From Clostridiaceae bacterium (GTDB taxonomy: Bacteria; Bacillota_I; Bacilli_A; Erysipelotrichales; Coprobacillaceae): a stretch of DNA of 64,000 nt. The notes below the pieces were generated by a model. It was not told the origin of the DNA and did no database searches. It saw nothing but the letters and a program-made list of their open reading frames with translations. The stretch covers positions 1-64,000 of the forward strand of contig CABJAS010000005.1 in the NCBI GenBank assembly GCA_902363625.1. The letters are read 5' to 3'. Within the stretch, counting starts at the first letter, position 1. The number at the start of each line of letters is the position of its first letter. Both the position numbers and the translations under genes were made by a program. This document shows positions 59,887-64,000 of the stretch, piece by piece.

Positions 59887-61200
59887 ATGTATTATTTTAT
59901 AGGTATAAAAGGTTCCGGGATGGCATCCTTAGCAAGAATTTTATATGAACTTGGGTATGAAGTTGCCGGAAGTGATATTGATAAATATATCTTTATTGAA
60001 GAAGATTTGAGAAATAAAGGCATCCCAATCTATTCTTTCAACAAGGAAAATATTAAAGATGGGTATAAGGTGATTATTGGCAATGCGTTCAATGATGATC
60101 ATGAAGAAGTAAAAGCGGCATTGGAAAATCCCAATGTAGAATGCTATCGCTATTTTGATTTTTTAGGTGAAATGATGGATCGCTATGATTCGATTGCGAT
60201 TGCCGGAACACATGGAAAAACCACGACAACCGGAATGGCTTATCATCTGTTTAAGGATTATGATAAGACAACGGTGCTGATTGGAGATGGAACCGGCTTT
60301 GCAGAAAGAGACAGCAAGTATTTTATCGCAGAATCATGTGAATATCAGGATCATTTTCTGCATTATCGTCCTAAGTACGCCGTGATTAACAATATTGAAT
60401 ATGATCATGTCGATTATTTCAAGACGTTTGAAGATTATAAGCAGGCGTTTGAAAATTTTGCCAATCAGGTAAAAGATACGGTCATCATCTGGGGAGATGA
60501 TCCTTATCTGCCGAAACTGAATATTCAAACCAGAACACTGTCTTTTGGTTTAAATAAAAGCAATGATGTTCAAGCAGTGAATTATTTGCCGACAGAAGAA
60601 GGCATGAGCTTTGATGTGATGATCCACGGTGAACTGTTTGGTCATTTCAATCTGCCTTATTTTGGTAAGCATATGCTTCAAAATGCTTTAGCCAATATTA
60701 CATTAGGTTATTTAGAAGGGATGGAGGCAGAGTATATTAATGAGCGTTTAGCCTCATTTGATGGTGTAAAGCGCCGTTATAGCGTCAAAAAAATTGGTCA
60801 TAATATATATGTTGATGATTACGCTCATCATCCAACAGCGATTCGCATGGTCATTGAAGCGACACGTGTGCGTTATCCGTATAAAAAGATCGTGGCAGTC
60901 TTTAAACCTGATCGTTTTTCAAGAATCCTGCGTTTTGCTAAAGAATTCGCTGAAGCAATGGATCTTTCAGATTATCCGTATTTATGTCATTTTCCGGAAA
61001 ATGCAGCAAAAGAACCCGGTATTGACATTGATATTCATGAGATCGGACAATATATACCGAGAGCCAAGATTATTCGTGAAGATCAAGAGTCTGCTAAGCA
61101 GCTTTCAGAGTATGAAGATGTGGTCTATTTATTTATGAGCAGCAAAGATATTTATAAGTTCGAAGATTTAGTGATAGAGGCGAAGAAAGCGGAAATTTAA
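59887..61200 (+). CDS. murC: UDP-N-acetylmuramate-L-alanine ligase
   Basis: 437 residues. FIGIKGSGMASLARIL near 4-19 (N-terminal Rossmann domain), AIAGTHGKTTTTGMAYHLFK near 104-123 (P-loop), EYDHVDYFKTFEDYKQAFEN near 172-191 and DDYAHHPTAIRMVIEATR near 310. Adds L-Ala to UDP-MurNAc in peptidoglycan synthesis. ATG 59887 follows GAGGTGA; a GTG at 59878 lies on that site. Followed by ytxG/ytxH/ccpA as in Bacillus. Confidence 0.95.
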   Translation: MYYFIGIKGSGMASLARILYELGYEVAGSDIDKYIFIEEDLRNKGIPIYSFNKENIKDGYKVIIGNAFNDDHEEVKAALENPNVECYRYFDFLGEMMDRYDSIAIAGTHGKTTTTGMAYHLFKDYDKTTVLIGDGTGFAERDSKYFIAESCEYQDHFLHYRPKYAVINNIEYDHVDYFKTFEDYKQAFENFANQVKDTVIIWGDDPYLPKLNIQTRTLSFGLNKSNDVQAVNYLPTEEGMSFDVMIHGELFGHFNLPYFGKHMLQNALANITLGYLEGMEAEYINERLASFDGVKRRYSVKKIGHNIYVDDYAHHPTAIRMVIEATRVRYPYKKIVAVFKPDRFSRILRFAKEFAEAMDLSDYPYLCHFPENAAKEPGIDIDIHEIGQYIPRAKIIREDQESAKQLSEYEDVVYLFMSSKDIYKFEDLVIEAKKAEI

Positions 61201-61261
61201 TACATTTATTGCATAATGAAAGCGACTGTGCAATAATAAACTTAAGAGAAGAGGTGGATAT

Positions 61262-61525
61262 ATGAGCGCATTGCAGATAAGCCAATGTATCGTTTTATTA
61301 GCAGGCGCGTTTGCCTTGCTGGCACTCGGTTTTGTCTTTATAAAATTAGTCAGCACGATCGAGCGTCTCAACATGACGATCGACCGCTCCAATCAAACAA
61401 TCGATAAAGCCAATCTGATGATTGATGACATCAATTACAAGTTGGATATGATCAATCGTCCTTTTGAAGCGATTACACGATTGTTTGCCCCATTTGGCGG
61501 AAGAAGCAAGTTCAGGAAAAAATAG
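61262..61525 (+). CDS. YtxG-like DUF948 membrane protein
   Basis: 87 residues. One membrane helix (LLAGAFALLALGFVFIKLVS) followed by a coiled-coil stretch rich in I/L/D/N (RLNMTIDRSNQTIDKANLMI) and a basic tail. Size and location, right after murC and before the YtxH gene, match YtxG. Role unknown; in Bacillus it is a general-stress gene. AAGAGGTG before ATG. Confidence 0.75.
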   Translation: MSALQISQCIVLLAGAFALLALGFVFIKLVSTIERLNMTIDRSNQTIDKANLMIDDINYKLDMINRPFEAITRLFAPFGGRSKFRKK

Positions 61526-61537
61526 GAGGATATAAAT

Positions 61538-62065
61538 ATGAAATTAGGAAAGTTTATTGTTGGTTTAGGTGTCGGTGTTATTGCCGGAATGCTGTGTGCA
61601 CCTAAAAAAGGCAGTGAAATGGTAGAAGACATTAAAGAAGGTTCTAAGAAAGCATACGATAAATCAAAAGACCTGACAAAAGATGATATCGTAGGCATGA
61701 TTAGTACTACTGCTGATAAAATGAAAAAAGCTGTAGAAGATTTCGATGCTGAAAAAGTAAAAACTTCAACGAAAGAAAAATTAACAGACGTTAAAAGTAG
61801 TTTAGATGAATTGGTACAAAAGGCAAAGGATAATGAATCATGCCAGGAAGTATTAGAAAGAATTGATGATCTTTCTCAAAAAGCTATGGAAAAGATTAAT
61901 GAATACAAAGAAAAAATCATTGAATACGGTCAAGATGTATACGATGATATGAGTGATGAAATCGACGAAGAATTAGATGATGTTAAAGAAGAAATCGATG
62001 ACTTATTAGAAGAAATTGGTGAAGAAAAGTCTGATACAGACGATTCTAACAAAAATAATGGATAA
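61538..62065 (+). CDS. YtxH-family general stress protein
   Basis: 175 residues. N-terminal membrane helix FIVGLGVGVIAGMLCAPKKG with the glycine-rich YtxH signature, then a long charged alpha-helical, apolipophorin-like repeat (KAYDKSKDLTKDDIVGMIST). The C-terminal 40 residues are very acidic. AGGAGG before ATG. Overlaps ccpA by eight bases. Confidence 0.88.
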   Translation: MKLGKFIVGLGVGVIAGMLCAPKKGSEMVEDIKEGSKKAYDKSKDLTKDDIVGMISTTADKMKKAVEDFDAEKVKTSTKEKLTDVKSSLDELVQKAKDNESCQEVLERIDDLSQKAMEKINEYKEKIIEYGQDVYDDMSDEIDEELDDVKEEIDDLLEEIGEEKSDTDDSNKNNG

Positions 62066-63056
62066 AAAGGTAACCATTTATGACGTAGCTAGGGAAGCAA
62101 ATGTTTCTCTAGCTACTGTTTCCAGAGTTATCAATGGGTCTAGTGTTGTTAAACAGGCAACCAAAGCCCGTGTTTTAGAGGTCATCGAACGATTAGATTT
62201 TAAACCTAATGAAATTGCCAGAGGATTGGCAAAAAGCAAGACAACGACGATCGCTGTTGTTTTTCCACAATCATTATTTGCTCATGTAAAAGATATGATC
62301 GGTGGTATCGGAGATACAAGCCGTACTTTAAAATATACGGTGACATTTCATACGACCGATGATATCGGTGAAGATAACATGGTCAATGAATTAGTGGAAA
62401 AATTAGTTAAATCAAGAGCTGATGGTGTAATTCTTTTCAACAATGAATTCTTGGAAGAAGAAATCAGTCAAATTTCTAAATATAAAATTCCGATTGTAGT
62501 CGTAGGGGATTACATGGCAGGAGATAATTTAGGAAGCATTCATACGAATGTTAAGCAGGCGATTTATGATATTACCTGTGATCGCTTGGAAAAAGGAATT
62601 GATGATATCTTATTTGTAACGACACATCAAAACTTATTAAGCGATGAAGAAATGGTGAGCGGAATCAAAGAAGCTTATGCGAAATACAATAAAACATTTG
62701 ATCAGATTTTAGAAAGTTCTTCTGAATATGAAGAAAGCTACAAACAGTTTCAAGAGTATTTTAAAACTCATAAACATCAGCTTGTCATTGCAACCAATGA
62801 TAAAGAAGGCGTAGCTGTCATCAACGGAGCAACCGATAACCAGATTTCAATTCCTGATGAAATGGAAGTCATTGGGATGTTTAATACCACTTATGCTCTG
62901 ATGTCAAAGCCAACGCTGACAAGTATCAATATCCCTATTTATAATATGGGAGCTTTAGCTGTTCGCCTTTTGACAAAGATGCTGAATAACGAAGAAATCG
63001 AATCCAATGATGTTGAAGTAAAATATATTTTAATTCAACGTCAGTCAACGAAATAA
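62058..63056 (+). CDS. ccpA: CcpA-like LacI-family carbon catabolite regulator
   Basis: 332 residues. HTH at 1-50: TIYDVAREANVSLATVSRVI, PNEIARGLAKSKTTTI. Periplasmic-binding-protein-like core follows and the C-terminus ends VKYILIQRQSTK, like the ..RQST end of CcpA. Location after murC-ytxG-ytxH matches Bacillus ccpA. With HPr-Ser-P it binds cre sites such as that at 33671. The ATG at 62058 overlaps the ytxH stop and has no ribosome binding site; an upstream frame from 62016 reads into ytxH in another frame. Confidence 0.88.
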   Translation: MDKKVTIYDVAREANVSLATVSRVINGSSVVKQATKARVLEVIERLDFKPNEIARGLAKSKTTTIAVVFPQSLFAHVKDMIGGIGDTSRTLKYTVTFHTTDDIGEDNMVNELVEKLVKSRADGVILFNNEFLEEEISQISKYKIPIVVVGDYMAGDNLGSIHTNVKQAIYDITCDRLEKGIDDILFVTTHQNLLSDEEMVSGIKEAYAKYNKTFDQILESSSEYEESYKQFQEYFKTHKHQLVIATNDKEGVAVINGATDNQISIPDEMEVIGMFNTTYALMSKPTLTSINIPIYNMGALAVRLLTKMLNNEEIESNDVEVKYILIQRQSTK

Positions 63057-63061
63057 AAATG

Positions 63062-63086
63062 AAAGCAGCATGGTCTGCTTTTTCTT
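63062..63086 (+). terminator. ccpA terminator
   Basis: AAAGCAG and CTGCTTT arms followed by TTTC. Confidence 0.75.
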
Positions 63087-63098
63087 TATGAATTCTGT

Positions 63099-63127
63099 TT
63101 GACAAACGGAAATAAACCATATATAAT
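63099..63127 (+). promoter_or_regulatory. tyrS promoter
   Basis: Perfect consensus: TTGACA (63099-63104), 17 bases, TATAAT (63122-63127). Confidence 0.92.
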
Positions 63128-63133
63128 CCAATT

Positions 63134-63336
63134 ATACGCTGAAAGAGAGAGGTTCAAAGGAAAGCAACAGAGAACTCGTGGTTGGTGAAAACGAGTCTGG
63201 AATTTGATCTATACACTCTGGAGTTTCTAAGTGAAAAGCTTAGACGGGTCATGTCGTTACGCATGAATGAGTGCATGTGAAAGCATGAATAAAGGTGGTA
63301 CCGCGAGACTTCGTCCTTTGGATGAGGTCTCTTTTT
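63134..63336 (+). promoter_or_regulatory. T-box leader of tyrS (Tyr)
   Basis: T-box AAAGGTGGTACCGCG at 63291-63305 and terminator GAGAC/GTCTC with T tract (63305-63336). TAC at 63212-63214, followed by A, is in the specifier position, a Tyr codon. Confidence 0.93.
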
Positions 63337-63353
63337 ATTTTAAGGAGGACAAT

Positions 63354-64000
63354 ATGAAAATTTATGATGAATTAGTATGGCGTGGATTGATCAAAGATAT
63401 CAGTTCACCAGAATTAGAAGAAAAATTAAATAACGGAGGATTAACTTTCTATATCGGAACCGATCCAACCGGAGACAGTTTGCATATCGGGCATTTTTCT
63501 TCATTTTTGATTAGTAAGCGTTTAAAAGATGCCGGTCATAATCCTATCTTATTGGTCGGTGGAGCAACCGGACTGATCGGAGATCCAAAACCGGATACAG
63601 AAAGACCGATGATCACTAAAGAACAAGTGACCCATAACTTTAATTGTTTGAAAAAACAAGCAGAGGATATTTTCGGCTTTGAAGTGGTAAATAACTATGA
63701 CTGGTCGAAGGATATTAATTTTATTGATTTCTTAAGAGACTATGGGAAGTATTTCAATATTAACTATATGCTCTCAAAAGAAATTATTAAAAGCCGTTTA
63801 GATCTGGGAATCACATACACTGAATTTTCTTATATGATTATGCAGGCTTTGGATTTCTTATGGCTATATGAAAACAAGGGGTGTATGATGCAGGTTGCCG
63901 GACAGGATCAATGGGGCAATATTACCGCCGGAATTGAATTGATCCGTAAAAAAACCGGAAAAGAAGCTTATGGATTTACGATGCCGTTATTAACTAAGAG
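63354..64000 (+). CDS. tyrS: Tyrosyl-tRNA synthetase, cut by the window end
   Basis: 215 codons are present; the frame runs off the window. Class Ic: FYIGTDPTGDSLHIGHFSSF near 32-51 (HIGH-type motif HIGH), GGATGLIGDPKPDT near 69-82, SYMIMQALDFLWLYENKGC near 155-175 and QVAGQDQWGNITAGIELIRK (tyrosine site). The KMSKS loop lies beyond the end. ATG 63354 follows TAAGGAGG. T-box controlled. Confidence 0.96.
   Translation, partial: MKIYDELVWRGLIKDISSPELEEKLNNGGLTFYIGTDPTGDSLHIGHFSSFLISKRLKDAGHNPILLVGGATGLIGDPKPDTERPMITKEQVTHNFNCLKKQAEDIFGFEVVNNYDWSKDINFIDFLRDYGKYFNINYMLSKEIIKSRLDLGITYTEFSYMIMQALDFLWLYENKGCMMQVAGQDQWGNITAGIELIRKKTGKEAYGFTMPLLTK

Noticed and set aside
1-64000. CRISPR arrays, insertion sequences, phage genes, tRNA or rRNA genes
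   Set aside because: No regularly spaced repeats, transposase or integrase motifs, cloverleaf or rRNA stretches were found anywhere.

Overview
The window looks like chromosome of a low-GC Gram-positive bacterium (Bacillota). It is AT-rich, has strong AGGAGG-type ribosome binding sites, uses TTG and GTG starts now and then, carries T-box, TPP and fluoride riboswitches, and has CIRCE and cre operators. UGA acts as a stop. Several blocks keep the Bacillus gene order: yrzE/yrbG/spoVB/comN/recJ/apt/relA/hisS/aspS, murC/ytxG/ytxH/ccpA/tyrS and tsaE/tsaB/rimI/tsaD. The mix of solitary transporters, missing secDF and gut-type peptide motifs would suit an Erysipelotrichia-like gut Firmicute. That placement is inference; there is no rRNA, tRNA, phage, insertion sequence or CRISPR array in the window to test it.

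Layout. 1-4.3 kb: minus-strand accessory genes (AraC/GyrI regulator with a Cys-rich partner, GNAT, Cof-type HAD, patatin). 4.4-7.3 kb: TetR-controlled ABC exporter operon. 7.6-8.8 kb: ECF sigma factor with a membrane partner. 9-11.9 kb: htpG under two CIRCE elements, a 42-residue membrane peptide gene and a LUD protein. 11.9-15.7 kb: xpt with an unidentified structured leader, a HAD phosphatase, feoAB. 15.7-22.1 kb: branched-chain aminotransferase, NiaR, Na/Pi symporter, ABC exporter, SGNH hydrolase, VOC and HAD proteins. 22.3-24.97 kb: fluoride riboswitch with a cation/proton antiporter, then ZIP transporter and DtxR-like regulator, divergent. 25-28.2 kb: a TPR protein with a cold-shock-like tail, a MazF/PemK-like protein, ackA. 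28.3-29.0 kb: TPP riboswitch and thiT. 29.0-29.8 kb: a 760-base non-coding region with two probable small RNA genes sharing an upstream palindrome. 29.8-33.6 kb: DUF402 protein, tsaE-tsaB-rimI-tsaD, rex.

33.6-37.2 kb is an AT-rich ABC cluster with a cre site over its promoter. 37.2-41.3 kb holds T-box/asnS, MTA/SAH nucleosidase and an amidohydrolase. 41.4-44.6 kb carries the most unusual system: two tandem cassettes, each a secreted Cys/His-rich pre-peptide translationally coupled to a large XRE-TPR (RRNPP-like) regulator, under near-identical promoters. It is followed at 44.8-45.0 kb by a 6S-RNA-like rod-shaped RNA gene. 45.1-58.3 kb is the conserved recJ-apt-relA-hisS-aspS neighbourhood. 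58.4-64 kb holds a CBS protein, ROK kinase, murC-ytxG-ytxH-ccpA and a T-box-controlled tyrS cut by the window end.

How it fits together. CcpA is encoded here and a good cre site lies in front of the ABC cluster. Rel and a CBS protein suggest nucleotide second-messenger control. Three T-boxes link Asn, Asp/His and Tyr tRNA charging to their synthetases. The AT-rich modules (sigma/anti-sigma, ABC cluster, peptide-regulator pairs) sit as islands between syntenic housekeeping blocks. All assignments come from reading sequence and motifs; no database search was run.
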